Shown piece by piece: positions 1 to 11,834 of a stretch of 64,000 nt of DNA. The notes beneath the pieces were generated by a model, which worked only from the letters and a program-made list of their open reading frames with translations, was not told the DNA's origin and ran no database searches. Position 1 is the first letter of the stretch, and each line of letters begins with the position of its first letter. The translations under genes and the position numbers were made by a program. The stretch covers positions 85,018,629-85,082,628 of the forward strand of contig CM073592.1 of the NCBI GenBank assembly GCA_037074705.1, in the 5' to 3' direction. The stretch comes from Zhengitettix transpicula (lineage: Eukaryota > Arthropoda > Insecta > Orthoptera > Tetrigidae).

Positions 1-1528
1 GATTATATTGGTTAATTGTTCAAAAGTCGAAATTTTATATTTATTGAATATATATTATAAAAAAGTTATTGCTCCCAGAAGATACAACATATTTTAAAAT
101 CCAAATGTAAGTTTTTCCCCCAGTATACAAATCAATATCATTTAAGTGTGTATATGTTCGGCTGATTACTATAGAAATTTACCAATGGAGTGTAGTATAG
201 CGCCGCATATGAGATCACATTGAGACAGCCGCGTTCTGCCTCATTAACTAATAAGAATATTGTTTTGGGGTCTCAGTTGAATTCTTTGTTCGTGTTCGGC
301 ACGTTTTTGTGCATGTGTTAATATAAATTTGCATCGTATTTATAATGTTGGAAGAACGGCAAGCAGTACTGTCTTGATGATGAAACTGGGATAAATGAGA
401 GTGATCAGCAATTAAACAAACGACTGTTTGCGCCATTCGAAGACGAGAGTTGCGTATATGTACATCACGGGATAACTCGAAAGTTCGAGAACGGCGCCCC
501 ACAGCGCAGAAAAAGACTCATGAAAGTAAGACACCAATATGTTTGCATAAAAAATTCTAACCTATTTACGAATAAACAACACTGAATGATAAAGTATCGG
601 TATAATTCTTAACAAATGAAGTAAAATAAAATAAACTGGTAAAAGATATAATAAAGTCAGTTCTACAGAAGTACAGTGATATTAATAACCATTCTACGTT
701 CACTATTTGCAGTAAACATAATTATCAATTAGTACAACAACAACTCTTATTGTAATCCTACAACATTTTATCCAAAATTACGCATATTTAACATCGTGGA
801 CAAACAAGAATATTACGCTTCAATATTATAATAGTCAAGTATTCTCTGTATAAAAATATTGTGTCACAAACACATGTCATGCTTTAAATAAGGTTTATTT
901 AAAATCTATATTTATGATTCAATATAATTATTTTTTGTATACATTGACTTTAATGTGATGTTACTTGGATTTTAGTTTTATTCTTTAGCCAAATTATTTT
1001 ATTAAAATTTATTAACATTCGGACGAGAATTTTCCTCTGGCCATGTAGTTACATAAACTACAAATCGATGCCATTCTGATTCTTGCTTCATTGCACTGTT
1101 ATTGTGGAAGGGAGAAGTGAGCACTCCGGTAGGCTGGGTCACGTAGAGGTAAGTGGAGTTTCTCAATAATCTAGCTCAATTACAATTATACAATTATAAT
1201 GGCCTAATATTTTCATTGAGTAATTTTTCTAATATGCTCGACACTTAAGACGCCGAAATCGATTGATTTAGATAATTTACTAGTAAAATTGTAAATTATA
1301 TATATTGTATAATTTGCAATTTACTGATTCTTAGAAAGGTATCAACAAATAACAATCCGCTCCGTGAAATAAGGTAACAGAGATACAATCAAAAACATTT
1401 CTTTAGCCCGAGTTCTAATATAACACTAAATTTCAGCCTAGTGTAGTATGTCAGGAACGTATAGCGAAACCAGCTGCACATGTTAGGAGGAATACCATTA
1501 ATGAGTTAAGAAATATTATTGACATATA
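1..1528. other. Unassigned AT-rich DNA
   Basis: I recognise no gene or repeat family here. The 84-codon minus-strand frame at 248-502 has no recognisable motif. A slightly GC-richer patch lies at about 200-520. Confidence 0.5.
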
Positions 1529-2429
1529 TATTGTAATAAACACAAATTTATTTAAATTAAATTTTTTAATGAATCCTACGTTTGAGCACATATTTGTTAA
1601 AAACAAACTAAAAGTTAAAATGAAATGATTTAAATAAAAACAATAATTAAATATATAACAAAATTAATTTAATAAAACATTCTTATCTCAGTTGAAATTT
1701 TACAAGTTGATATTGTTGTGCCATGGCTTAATTTTCAGGCCCGCCTATCGGTCCTCCAATAAAGATAGTTACAAAATAACAATTAAAATCTTACAATGCA
1801 AAATATTCCTGACTTAAATAATTATTGAAATACTAAATCTGACGATAATTATATTTACACATTAGGTTTACAATTAATAAAATTCCCTTTTTGTTTACTT
1901 TACCCTTAGTTGTTCATCTTGGCTCGATCTCACTTGATTTTTTAAACACATCACAGAAAGTCCATATTTCACTGAATTTAAAGATGTTTTAGTTTTCGAA
2001 CACAAATCACTTTCTTATCTTAACTGTTGATAACGTTGTTTTTTTAAAACTTTGATAATTGCATGAATATGGCAATAGGCGAAATATTCCAAACTGTCGA
2101 CTTGTAATTCCAAAACCCGGGGACTTTTAATACAATATGTCTCTGCTGCCTAATCACACTTGCTCAATCATGCTACCACGAACTCTGAATACAGACTCCA
2201 CAAAACACACCTTCCACCTTCCTGGTCCAAGAAATTCTGAATATCTCAAGTTCTGTACGTCTTAGTGCTGCCTGAGGCAACAATGCAACTCTAGAAAGCA
2301 AGCATTATAGTCTCCATATTCTTGTAGACAATCCTTAAGCTATAATGAAATGGCCTAGTATTTATGCCGCCGATAATGAAAATTGTAAAATTTTGTTTAT
2401 TAAATAATTACATTTTCTTAATTACCACA
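1529..2429 (-). repeat. Solo LTR of ATAT-targeting family, copy 1
   Basis: The element begins TGTAATAAACAC and ends TTAATTACCACA, and is flanked on both sides by ATAT, which fits a 4-bp target-site duplication. About 200 bp in it carries CAGGCCCGCCTATCGGTCC, matching CAGGGTCGCTTATCGGGCC in the copy starting at 34074. No internal retroviral-type coding region or second LTR is present, so a solo LTR is the best reading. The sense strand is inferred as minus from other copies, where TATA-like box, splice-donor motif and AATAAA signal fall in order on that strand. A non-autonomous DNA transposon with short TG...CA inverted ends is the alternative. The right end and its flank are repeated by a local tandem duplication. 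Confidence 0.6.
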
Positions 2430-2528
2430 ATATATTTAGATTACGTTTTGCAAGAAAAATTTTGTTTATTAAATAATTACATTTTCTTAATTACCACAAT
2501 ATATTTAGATTACGTTTTGCAAGAAAAT
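2391..2528. repeat. 69-bp tandem duplication across an LTR end
   Basis: Two nearly identical 69-bp units run head to tail. Each contains TTAATTACCACA|ATAT, the LTR right terminus plus target site, followed by ATTTAGATTACG. Because 69 is a multiple of three, one frame reads through as two 23-residue peptide repeats; this is a by-product and not evidence of a protein. Confidence 0.85.
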
Positions 2529-3254
2529 ATTTTATGTGGTTCGATTACGATTTCCCATAATGATAACATTTGAGTTGTCTTTTTGTGGTTCATTCTTAAC
2601 AAATATCGAACTGCAATCGTTGACGTTTGCGACCATGGATCAGTGGTGTCAAAACTTACTAGCTTTTATATGTACACTGTGCGAGTCTGATATGTCAGCA
2701 GCTACAATTACGTAACGGAAAGCGTGCCCGTCTACTTTTAAATATTTCAAAGCCCTGAGTGGTTTCCGAAACGCAGTCACTCCCACTGCAATTAATTAAG
2801 TCGGTTGCCATTACCATAGCTCAGATATAAATGACAAGTACGTCGCACTTAGCTGGTCGGGCCAACCGCTGATGAATAATCGACCATCGATCCCACAACA
2901 CTGGGTGTGTCGAGGATCGACCATGTCGGGATCTCATTAAAGACTGTTTACCTATGTTACAGCTGTAACGACCAATCGAAGTACGTATTGTTATTACCGT
3001 CAATCTGATTCCAGCACTACCACTTATCTCATTACATGGCATTACGTGCCTTATAATTCATGTGATACACCTCCTTTATAAATATACACAAAATGAAACA
3101 AATAATAACCCATACATCTAAGTGTAAGTATAACATTGTTTAATAAATAATGGAAGTATAAAAATGAAGAATAGTCAGGTGTAAATAATATCTAGGGAAT
3201 AATTTCTTCTGTTGTTATGAACGTCAGATTAGACCCAGATTCAACAAATGATAA
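2529..3254. other. Unassigned intergenic DNA
   Basis: No repeat family or gene is recognised. A 73-codon minus-strand frame at 2821-3042 sits in a GC-richer patch, but its translation shows no motif I know. Confidence 0.45.
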
Positions 3255-4529
3255 TCTTCTATATAATAAAAAAGGATGTATATTTGTATGTATGTATGTA
3301 TGTGTTTACGTTGTTCTTTATACAAATTTTATCGCGTGGACAGAATTCAACAAAAATTGGTATATATATTCTGCCAAAATCGAGAACCGGCACTGTGGGG
3401 GTGAGGAACCCCTACAATAAACGTGGAAATAATTATAATTGAAATAAGTTACGAATTAGTGTTAAATTACTGCGCGAGACGATGACGTCATAAGTTTTCA
3501 AGACATTGACGCATCCTAAATATAGTTCTGTATTTCGTAATGAAATAAAGCAGAAATATTTTGATTGAAAAAAAGTAAAATTTTTTCCAGTATTACTCCA
3601 TCGATTAGTAATAAAAAACAATACGAAACACTTTACCATCCTTGCGCAAAGTTAATTTGGAATAGTTAATTATCCCGCTATCTTTGATAAAGCAAATATG
3701 GCGCCTTATAATACATTCAAATGTGTGTCGGTCGAGATTTATAAAATTTCATAATATAACGTACTATTGTATCCTGTATAATATTTCAGAAGATAATAAG
3801 ATTTGTCTAAGGTACGACTGCTGAATTATATGTTTGTAACTATAAAAGTATTGAAAATGACGTACGGAACTCCGAAAGTTTTTATGGTCGTTATTCAATT
3901 AATGCACTCTCAGTAAAAGGTATGTACAGAAATAGGAACATTTAAATTGAATTAAAAGTACAATTAATTGTACTTTACGCAACGTATTTCTATAAATTTG
4001 TATAAATGTAAACAAATTATTGCGTGCAATTTGTGTCGTGAAACAAAAATTTGAAGTTAGGATAGCAATATTTGTTTTTCATTTTTGGGAACGACGTTAT
4101 AGATGTTCAATTTCTGAGAAATAAAGCTGAGCAAAAATATTTTGATTGAATAATAAGTATAATTAAATCTACCAATACCACATCGAGTGATAAATATAAT
4201 TTATTATGAAAGGTTATACAATCCATGGCATAATTTTCTTTTAAATAACTTGACTTTTGACGTGGAATATTTAACGGGAACAGGGACCAATATGTTTCCC
4301 AATTATATCTTGCAATATGCACTGGAAGATACATAGAATTATGATAAAAACAATACTTAAATGTTCAAAATTGATATTTTTTTATTGAAGACAGCGTATT
4401 TCGTAATGTATTGCATTAATTTTGTACAATGCTACCAACTGCAGATTACTAAAACCACCAAATAGTTTAATTTCAGATGGAAAAATTATATGTCTACAAA
4501 TTTAATAATTGTTTTAAATAGTGTATGTA
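3255..4529 (+). mobile_element. Helitron-like element, 5' part, degenerate
   Basis: The start fits A^TC insertion: TCTTCTATATAATAAAAAAGG, nearly the same as the element beginning at 18951. Shared content follows in order: a GTAT microsatellite, TTTATCGCGTGGACAGAAT, CCAAAATCGAGAACCGG, an AT-rich body and TTTACCATCCTTG. A partial second version of the body (AAATAAAGC..GCA.AAATATTTTGATTG) recurs near 4120-4160, so internal duplication is likely. No CTAG terminus is visible before 4529. The native 3' end may be lost or supplied by the short element that begins at 4530. No Rep/helicase coding sequence is present, so it is non-autonomous. Confidence 0.6.
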
Positions 4530-4712
4530 TCTATATATATTATATAAAATTGTCTTATACGGGTATGTATGTGTGTATACACGTGGGTATGCATATGGGT
4601 ATGTTCCGCTTACAAATCTACACCCTCGAGGAGCGTTACATAAAAATAGCGCAAAAGCAACCGAAATTGGAGTGTATCGGGACATCTCGGGCAACGCCGG
4701 GCACCCAGCTAG
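4530..4712 (+). mobile_element. Short non-autonomous Helitron (183 bp)
   Basis: It starts TCTATATATATTATATAAAA immediately after an A, and ends GGGCACCCAGCTAG immediately before a T. This is the Helitron rule of 5'-TC, 3'-CTRR and insertion between A and T. The GC-rich 3' terminus (GGGCAACGCCGGGCACCCAG) is shared with elements ending at 19545 and 22150. It contains a GTATG-type microsatellite and the stretch GTTACATAAAAATAGCGCAA, also found near the end of the 21371-22150 copy. It is too small to code for anything. Confidence 0.85.
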
Positions 4713-6361
4713 TTATAAATAATGAAAACAAAGACTGAAAGAAGAATGGGATCATAATGTTGATCAATATTCCAACCGTAAATTATTGTAACAGTGATTT
4801 TTTTTCAATTTTTTTTTATCGTTTGTGTTTTTTCACAAATATATTTTATTTTTACAATAGAAATTTGTTTCTCAGGGTTCCTTGGAAAGAAAGACAACTT
4901 GTGGCATGGTAAAATAAAATTACTGTATATACTAAGTTTAATTTCTCATCTGTCACTTTACAATTCATTTCTATCTTTCTTCTGTACTATCTGGCTGCTA
5001 ATTTATGAAATCTGATCCATAGTTATATCTTCTTTTCTCACTAATTCGTATTGGCTTCAGGTCTTCCTGAAAACTCATGTTTACATGCGTGATTCTTTAT
5101 TATAGCACGAGTAACGAAGGAACGCTGTTAGCGCAGATATATGGAGGGGATGTCAAGTCTTACGTTGCCACGATGCGTGCGGAATAAATACACATGCGAC
5201 AACGAACTAACGAAGTCAAGCTCTAGCCGCGTACTTAGCTGAATGGCTGTTAACGGAGAGGGGAAGTTCCTGCGGAGGAAGATACTAAACTGGGCCATCG
5301 TACATGCCGCTGACTATATACTGCCTTAAAATCGAAACAAGGAATCTGGTTGTTGTCTACATTATCCTCAAATAATACAACATTTCGTTTACTAAACATT
5401 ACCCTCTGCGTCTCAGGCTAACTTCAGGACGCCCCTTTATAGGACAACTGTTTCCATACTTCTTTGTTGTTTATAATATTACCAATCAGCCGTGTAATAT
5501 TTAAACAGAAAAAACAATGATGGAATCAACTGTTGGGTCCGAATTATATAATATATTAATTTTAAAGGAAATAAAATAAAGTATGTATTGCTTTTACGGT
5601 TTGGAGATAATCTTTGTTTTCTATTTACACCTAGATAAACTACATATTTAAATCTAATAACGTAAATGATTATAATTTTAAAAGATACACAACATTAGAA
5701 GAATAATGTTATGCATGGGCTGAGTGGCGCTTTTAGAAGTGGAAGATTTTAGCCTACCTCGATGTCACAGCCAGATATTCTGAAAATAAATAGCTTTATT
5801 TTAAGGAGAAACCTGTCCTGTGGTGAATTTAAGTGTCTCCGAGGATTTTGATGTGTAGCTCCTGCATCTGTGGTGCGTTGATGGTATCGGAGTACCTTTG
5901 GTAACGTTTTCCTTCATCCCGTCGTCTTCAATTGCCCCCAACTATTTCTCCAACTCAAATTCAACAATTTTTATCACTTTTCTCTGATCAAAATCAACTC
6001 AAAATGCCTGTTTTACTTATCTCTCTATGAATTTAAATTTTAAACTCTCTTCAGTTTGCACTTCATCTCTTAATCTATCACTTCCCAAGGATCATGTTCA
6101 ACTTTCAATTGCTTTTCATGTGATCATTTTAAACTCGCTGCTTCACCCTTCGAAACCTTGGAGAAGAGAAAGCCGCACCACTCTACATGAGTTTCCGTTC
6201 AATCGTAGAGTATCATTTGCCCACCAAATTGGAGTTTCTCCTCCATAGGATCCACACAAAGAAATTTCACGCTATTTCAATTTCATGTACTATTTTCCTT
6301 CACACTGGTCTGCACGCATGTTAACTTCTATTGTCAAGCAAGTTTCGTCCGCGACAATTCG
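4713..6361. other. Unassigned intergenic DNA
   Basis: Mostly AT-rich with no gene signal. The section 5100-5440 is GC-richer and 6020-6250 has a 73-codon open frame with no motif. Neither matches another part of this window. Confidence 0.45.
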
Positions 6362-6374
6362 ACGCAATGTAATT

Positions 6375-6946
6375 TTTTTTAGGGTAACAGGCTACATGAG
6401 GGTAATCCACATAGTGGCAACTCCCCTTTAATAGCATAGGAAGGGATTTAAAAGGGGGGATGTGTAAGGGTAGAGGAAGGTAGCGAAGGGTTAACTAGGA
6501 CCCCCAGTCTATAGTTTAAGGATGCTACCCGGAATTCTCCTAAAAGTAATGCAGGGGAAACCCTAGAAAAACCTGCATCAGGTAGGTCGGGCAGTGGGTA
6601 CTTGTCCCATGCCCTTCCGATAGCGGGAGAAGAGTTTGCTTTGGGACGCAGCATTCCCTTCTCCGTATCTCGACCAGTTTAGGAGGCAGCTGGCCGACTG
6701 TTCCAATAGGAACAGCGAACAACTCTTACCGTATTCCCAAGGTCTGTGACCCCGGAACATACACCTCTCAAAACAGGCCCAGGTGCCTCGGCTTGTGGGA
6801 AATTTAGTTAAAAAACGGAGAGAGGAAAAGGCATCCCTTAAGGTAGCCCCTTCCTGTCTCTCCTACAAGGTTCTGCCTGCGAGAGAACATCCCTCGCAGG
6901 TACTGCCTGCGAGGGAATGGCCCTCGCAGACAGCTTCTACTTTACC
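6375..6946 (-). mobile_element. Long SINE-like retroposon, copy A
   Basis: Read on the minus strand, the element ends in a poly(A) run, seen here as poly(T) at 6373-6380. It is flanked by identical 13-bp direct repeats ACGCAATGTAATT at 6362-6374 and 6947-6959, the hallmark of LINE-machinery insertion. Diagnostic 3' sequence is GTAGCCTGTTACCCT followed by A's. At its 5' end are two 30-bp tandem units, each a perfect or near-perfect CTGCGAG/CTCGCAG hairpin. The body is about 570 bp, long for a SINE. I see no convincing pol III A/B boxes and no coding capacity; short frames across it are chance. The family is repeated at least seven times in this window. Confidence 0.85.
6873..6932 (-). repeat. 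Paired 30-bp hairpin repeats at retroposon head
   Basis: Two adjacent 30-bp units (6873-6902 and 6903-6932) both follow CTGCCTGCGAG-R-G-AAYRKC-CCTCGCAG. Each unit can fold on itself, and each arm can also pair with the neighbouring unit. The same two-unit design is present in copy F at 62448-62507. Confidence 0.8.
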
Positions 6947-6959
6947 ACGCAATGTAATT

Positions 6960-7510
6960 CATTCCAACAAACAGGACCATAAAGGTTTTCGCCAAGACAG
7001 CTGCACGCAATATGCATAATTTGAACTCTGAATAAATAAATGAGTCTTTCAAGATTTATCTTCTTTACAGTAAATGTAAAAAATTAATTTAGTAACATCA
7101 GACAGTCTTCTGTGTTTTAATATAAATAAATAGTATACAAAACGTTTAATATGGTCTGGTAATAAAACATCACCCGTTTCTTTTGAAGACAACAATGTAT
7201 TTGCTTGGGAAAAAAATTAATTTTTGCGAATGTGGTAAGTCTAGTTGCCTTAAACATTGCAGGAATGATAACAACCAGTTGGTTGTCCAGTTAGAGACTC
7301 AACGTATTTGGGCTGCATTATTTCTGAAGTTAAATTTACCTTTTTCCAGGTATTTATTGTCCATATATTTAAAATAAGAACAAGGGAGACAAGTGAATAA
7401 TATAATTGAGATACTAAAATTTCTCGTATATGAGGAGCTAGTTCATTTGTTTGGTAATAATTATAATTATAAAAAGTAAAGACAGAATTCAAAAGGAAAA
7501 AAATAACTTA
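6960..7510. other. Unassigned DNA with possible PLE-adjacent remnant
   Basis: A 64-codon plus-strand frame at 7183-7377 has several cysteines but I cannot assign it. It lies directly upstream of a dead PLE endonuclease fragment and may be related, but no motif supports that. Confidence 0.35.
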
Positions 7511-7518
7511 ATGCGTTA

Positions 7519-7790
7519 CATAAAATGAATTGTAGTCCACATAACTGCAAAAAAAGTTAGATAGGACAAACTAAACGCTCACTTGCAATCAGATTAAAAG
7601 AAACTTAAAATAATCACAATACTTTGAAGTATAATGTGGTCCTGTCAATTGATTAGAATAAAACCATGAATTTATTTGAAAGAATGTTGTAATTTTAGAT
7701 AAAGAGCCCAATTTATGTAATCGCAATCTCTCAGAAATGCTACACTTTAAAACAACTAAAACACACATAACATTAAGCTATATTGATAAT
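7519..7790 (+). pseudogene. Penelope-like element GIY-YIG fragment (dead)
   Basis: The plus-strand frame from 7528 reads NCSPHNCKKS, then a stop at 7558-7560, then IGQTKRSLAIRLKE. PLE endonucleases have the pattern C..C..SYIGQT.R.L..R..EH, so the stop replaces the conserved tyrosine codon. A later frame yields ILDKEPNLCNRNLSEMLHFK, the usual segment following the GIY-YIG core. The reverse-transcriptase part is absent and frames are broken, so this is a fossil. The 3' side runs straight into a fragment of the long retroposon at 7791. Confidence 0.7.
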
Positions 7791-7877
7791 TCTTCTACCC
7801 TTTCACATCCCCCGTTTCGAATCCCTTCGTAGCTATTATACGGGAGTTGCCACACTCAAGTAATCTATTACTCTAAA
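7791..7877 (+). mobile_element. Long SINE-like retroposon, 3' fragment (copy H)
   Basis: A diverged plus-strand match to the family 3' end: CTTCTACCCTTTCACATCCC, then AATCCCTTCGTAGCTATTAT, GGGAGTTGCCAC and ACTCTAAAAA. Only the last ~90 bp survive. Confidence 0.75.
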
Positions 7878-9083
7878 AATAATACACAGTTTTCTTAGCC
7901 TAAATTTCGAATTTAGTTGATTTTAAAAATAGTTCTGTAATGATTCTGAGATGCTGAAATTATGAATTATTTGCTTGGGACAGAAAAGTACCGTTGGTTG
8001 TCTTTTTGTTTTTCAGTCTTGACGGAGACGCCTTAAAGCAACTGAAATTATACTTACATTTGTTTATTAATTATAAAAATGATACTTTAATTTTTGTCTG
8101 TTTTTTATTTAAAAATATAAATTCAACATACATTGTATAATGTCTTATTCAATTTTAAGGTAGAAGAATAATAAGAAACAAAGGTTATAACTTTTTGGTT
8201 TAACATTTTGTTTCTTCTTTTCACCAATATATTTCTTTTACCGTAAAAACATAATAACCCGATTAAAGTTAAAACCTGATGAAAGTACAAAGAACATCGA
8301 AGTTATGGAACATCGTTATATTGAATAAAATATTTTAAATGCCGGTATATAGGACGTTAATATAAAATTTATATAAGTATACATATATCAAAATATTTAA
8401 ATTTTTTAAAGTATGAGAATGGTGTTTTATAAGTTTCTGTAATTTTGATTTAGTATGATAACTTCAAAAATAATAATATTGTTAAATCTATTTAAAAAAT
8501 AGTTATTTAATTTCTCCGTACTTGCAACCTGAAAAAAATATAATTATGTACCGAAATGTTACTTTAAACTACTTTTGTTTTAGAATAAACTGTCTCACAT
8601 TAGTCGTTAACTATATTTTCTTTTATGTAATGATAATAAAAGAACGTATAAACAAAAAATATTGTTTTCGTTTTGTAGTATTCAGCACATTATAGACGTA
8701 AATTAAATATCTGTTTGAAATACAACAGTATTTTTTTCTCTATACGTGTCTATAATTTAAAATGGTAATCTTTATCTGATCTGAAAGTAAATAGTCACGA
8801 GGTGAATCAGAATTGTAAAGTACAATCTGACCTAGTTAATCGGTGTTTCATATTGGTACAGATCTGAGTCACAAAATTAATTGGCACTATCAAGGAAATT
8901 TTGCAATGTATATCTTGGATAAAGCATAAAGCTCATTTTTTTTAATTAAATGCGTTGCGGAACGCTCTTACACACAGTATCCGTTCGCAAATCGACTTTT
9001 CTCGGTCAACATCATTACATAATTCCTTGTACAGATCTTCAATATATTTCTTGCTGAAACCGTTACATGAGTTTCCATAGTAA
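7878..9083. other. Unassigned AT-rich DNA
   Basis: No gene, motif or internal repeat is recognised in this very AT-rich interval. Confidence 0.5.
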
Positions 9084-9387
9084 CTGCCACCTAAACTGGT
9101 CGAGGCACGGAGAAGGGAATGCTGCGTCCCCACAGCAAACTCCTCTCCCGCTATCGGAAGGGCGTGGGACAAGTACCCAATGCCCGACCTACCTGATACA
9201 GGTTTTTCTAGGATTTTCCCTGCATTTCTTTAGGCGAATGCCTTAAAATATAGCCCGGGGGGCCTAGTAACCCTTGGCTACATTCCTCTACCTTTCCGCA
9301 TCCCCCCTTTCAAATCCCTTCCTATGCTATTAAAGGGGAGTTGCACAATGTGGATCACCCACATGTAGCCTGTTACCCTAAAAAAAA
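9084..9387 (+). mobile_element. Long SINE-like retroposon, trimer unit 1 (copy B)
   Basis: This 5'-truncated plus-strand copy starts within CTAAACTGGTCGAGGCACGG and ends GTAGCCTGTTACCCT plus a poly(A) run. It passes directly into the next copy. Frames on the complementary strand (e.g. 8942-9172) are chance frames that recur because the repeat recurs. Confidence 0.85.
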
Positions 9388-9837
9388 CCTTGGGCAAACG
9401 AACTAAGGTTCCCATATGCCGTGGCACCTCGTCCTGTTTTGAGAGGTGTATGTTCCGGGGTCGCAGACCTTGGGCATACGGTAAGAGTTGTCCGCTATTC
9501 CCATCGGAATAGTCGGCCAGTTGCCTCATAAACTGGTCGAGGCACGGAGAAGGGAATGCTGCGTCCCCACAGCAAACTCCTCTCCCGCTATAGGAAGGGC
9601 GTGGGACAAGTACCCAATGCCCGACTTACCTGATGCAGGTTTTTGTAGGGTTTTACCTGCATTTATTTAGGCGAATGCAAGGTAGGATCCTTAAAATATA
9701 GCCCGGGGGCCATAGTTAACCCTTGGCTGCCTTCCTCTACCCTTCCGCATCCCCCCTTTCAAATCCCTTTCTATGGTATTAAAGGGGAGGTGCCCAATGT
9801 GGATCCCCCTCATGTATCCTGTTGCCCTAAAAAAAAA
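9388..9837 (+). mobile_element. Long SINE-like retroposon, trimer unit 2 (copy C)
   Basis: It begins CCTTGGGCAAACGAACTAAGG right after the poly(A) of unit 1, continues through GAGAGGTGTATGTTCCGGGG and the full 3' half, and ends in poly(A). Compared with unit 3 it lacks about 120 bp of the head, including the hairpin repeats: both units share CCTTGGGCA and resume together at AAGGTTCCC. Confidence 0.85.
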
Positions 9838-10399
9838 CCTTGGGCAGACAGGTCTGCGAGAGCTATTCCCTCATCTGAGATGTTCTCTCGCAGTCAGAAC
9901 CTTGTAGGAGAGATACGAAGGGGCTACCTTTGGGGATGTCTTTTCCTCCGTTTTTGAAATAAGGTTCCCGCAAGCCGAGGCACCTCGGCCTGTTCTGAGA
10001 GGTGTATGTTCCGGGGTCACAGACCTTGGTCATACGGTAAGAGTTGTCCGCTATTCCGATTGGAATAGTCGGCCAGCTGCCTCCTAAACTTGTCGAGACA
10101 CGGAGAAGGGAATGCTGCGTCCCCACAGCAAACTCCTCTCCCGCTATCGGAAGGGCGTGGGACAAGTACTCAATGCCCGACTTACCTGATGCCGGTTTTT
10201 CTAGGGTTTTCCCTGTATCACTTTGAGACGAATTGCCGGGTAGGATCTTTAAACCATAACCCGAAGGGCCTAGTTAACCCTTGGCTACCTTCCTCTACCC
10301 TTCCGCATCCCCCCTTTCAAATCCCTTCCTATGCTATTAAAGGGGAGTTGCCACCATGTGGATTACCCTCATGTAGCCTGTTGCCCTAAAAACAAAAAT
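9838..10399 (+). mobile_element. Long SINE-like retroposon, trimer unit 3 (copy D)
   Basis: It starts CCTTGGGCAGAC directly after the poly(A) of unit 2, keeps a decayed hairpin head (GTCTGCGAGAGC...CTCTCGCAG), and ends TAGCCTGTTGCCCT followed by an interrupted A-rich tail. This is the most complete plus-strand copy here, about 560 bp. No clear target-site duplication is visible around the trimer as a whole. Confidence 0.85.
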
Positions 10400-11834
10400 C
10401 TAACTTTATTTCTCTGACACATCGGATATAGCTACCTAGAAATACAGTCCAGGTTTTATAATTCAACATCTTGTATCTCCACACTCCAAATTCTTTTGGA
10501 GTTCTGATCGTTTGATACGTTTTTTCTAGCAGAATTATCTTCTTCAGTTCAGTTTCGATATTTCCATTTATTTAAAACACTTGTATGTATTACATTTTTA
10601 ACTTCAGTGTATTAATACCTGTGCTGAGAAAAAGTTTTTCATCCCCTTATTTTCAATTATTGACCGACGAAACGGTTCAACCCCTTAACGAGCTGACTAA
10701 GTGCAATGATTGCAATTTTGAATAATTATCGTAAATTCCAAATAATTTGTCCTGATAACGTGTCTTCGCTTACTTGGGAAGAGAAATATATAGTAAGCTC
10801 CTTAAATTTTCACATTTATGGCTAGAATATAAGAAACTTCCCCGTGATGAACTACCACTTCACACTCGAGGTTCTGAAATTCAATTACATTTGTCTCCCT
10901 GTAATGGGCTATTATACCCGCCTGGCTCTAAATTTATGCTGTCTCGTGTTTGACATTCAAATGAACCTACGCTCGCAGTGAACAACTTCAACGCAAAGTC
11001 GGGGAAAATCTTAGGATTCACTTCTTGCGGTCCCGCAGTTAAACACGCGTTGCCAACTCTGCATCTCAAGACTGCGGGAAGTATTACTTAACATCAAAAG
11101 TTTAGACCCTCAAACAGAAATTCAACGCTAACGAAAATATTTGTATTTGAACCCCCTCCCCCTCCTCTGGTTAATATATTTTTTAATTTACTTTATGGGC
11201 TTGAATAACAAAACAACGAATCTGTTGGAGTTTTTACATCCATTGGACAGAGACGAAAGACAAACGGAAGAATTGCCTGACGACATTTTCCGGAAATTCT
11301 CTTAATTAATATTGGCAGCTGTTTAATTTAGATATTATGGATTATCACTCAATAAAAAATAAACAGACATTTACTAATGCATAGTCTTTAAACATAATAT
11401 TTTTAATTAAAAAAACAACGTTTCTTTTCCATATTCGAAATAATTCCAGGTGTAATAAAATTTTTGATACAAAGAAATTGTTATACATCATAGTAAAATA
11501 CGAAGAAATTTTTGCAGATCATTTTAAAAAATATAATCAACTCAAACATTTTTTGATAAATAAATATATTTTTCCATATTGAATCACAAATTGTGCTCAA
11601 TAAATCTGTGTCTGCTTTTATACCAACTGTCGTTTTGTTGTCTCTTAGTATATTTGTGTGGCGGAGATTTCATGTTGATAAAATTTTATTGATTGTTCCC
11701 GGTCATTTTTCTTGACCGGAATAAGAAACGTGACAGTCTTGCAATTAATTTTATATGCTAAATTATGTAAGGAGTCTTTATAAAGTTTAAATTAATAAAA
11801 TCGATTGAAGACAATGACCCCGTTTGTTATATAT
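10400..11834. other. Unassigned intergenic DNA
   Basis: No recognised element. 10850-11090 is GC-richer with a 62-codon minus frame that has no motif; the rest is AT-rich. Confidence 0.45.

Noticed and set aside
2364..2573. Open frame with a perfect 23-residue peptide repeat
   Set aside because: Caused by the 69-bp DNA duplication at an LTR end; the sequence is AT-rich noncoding.
8942..10389. Recurring open frames such as MSHALPIAGEEFAVGTQHSLL on the minus strand and MSAIPIGIVGQLP on plus
   Set aside because: They recur because the underlying retroposon recurs; they lie on both strands of the same DNA, start and stop arbitrarily and resemble no protein domain.
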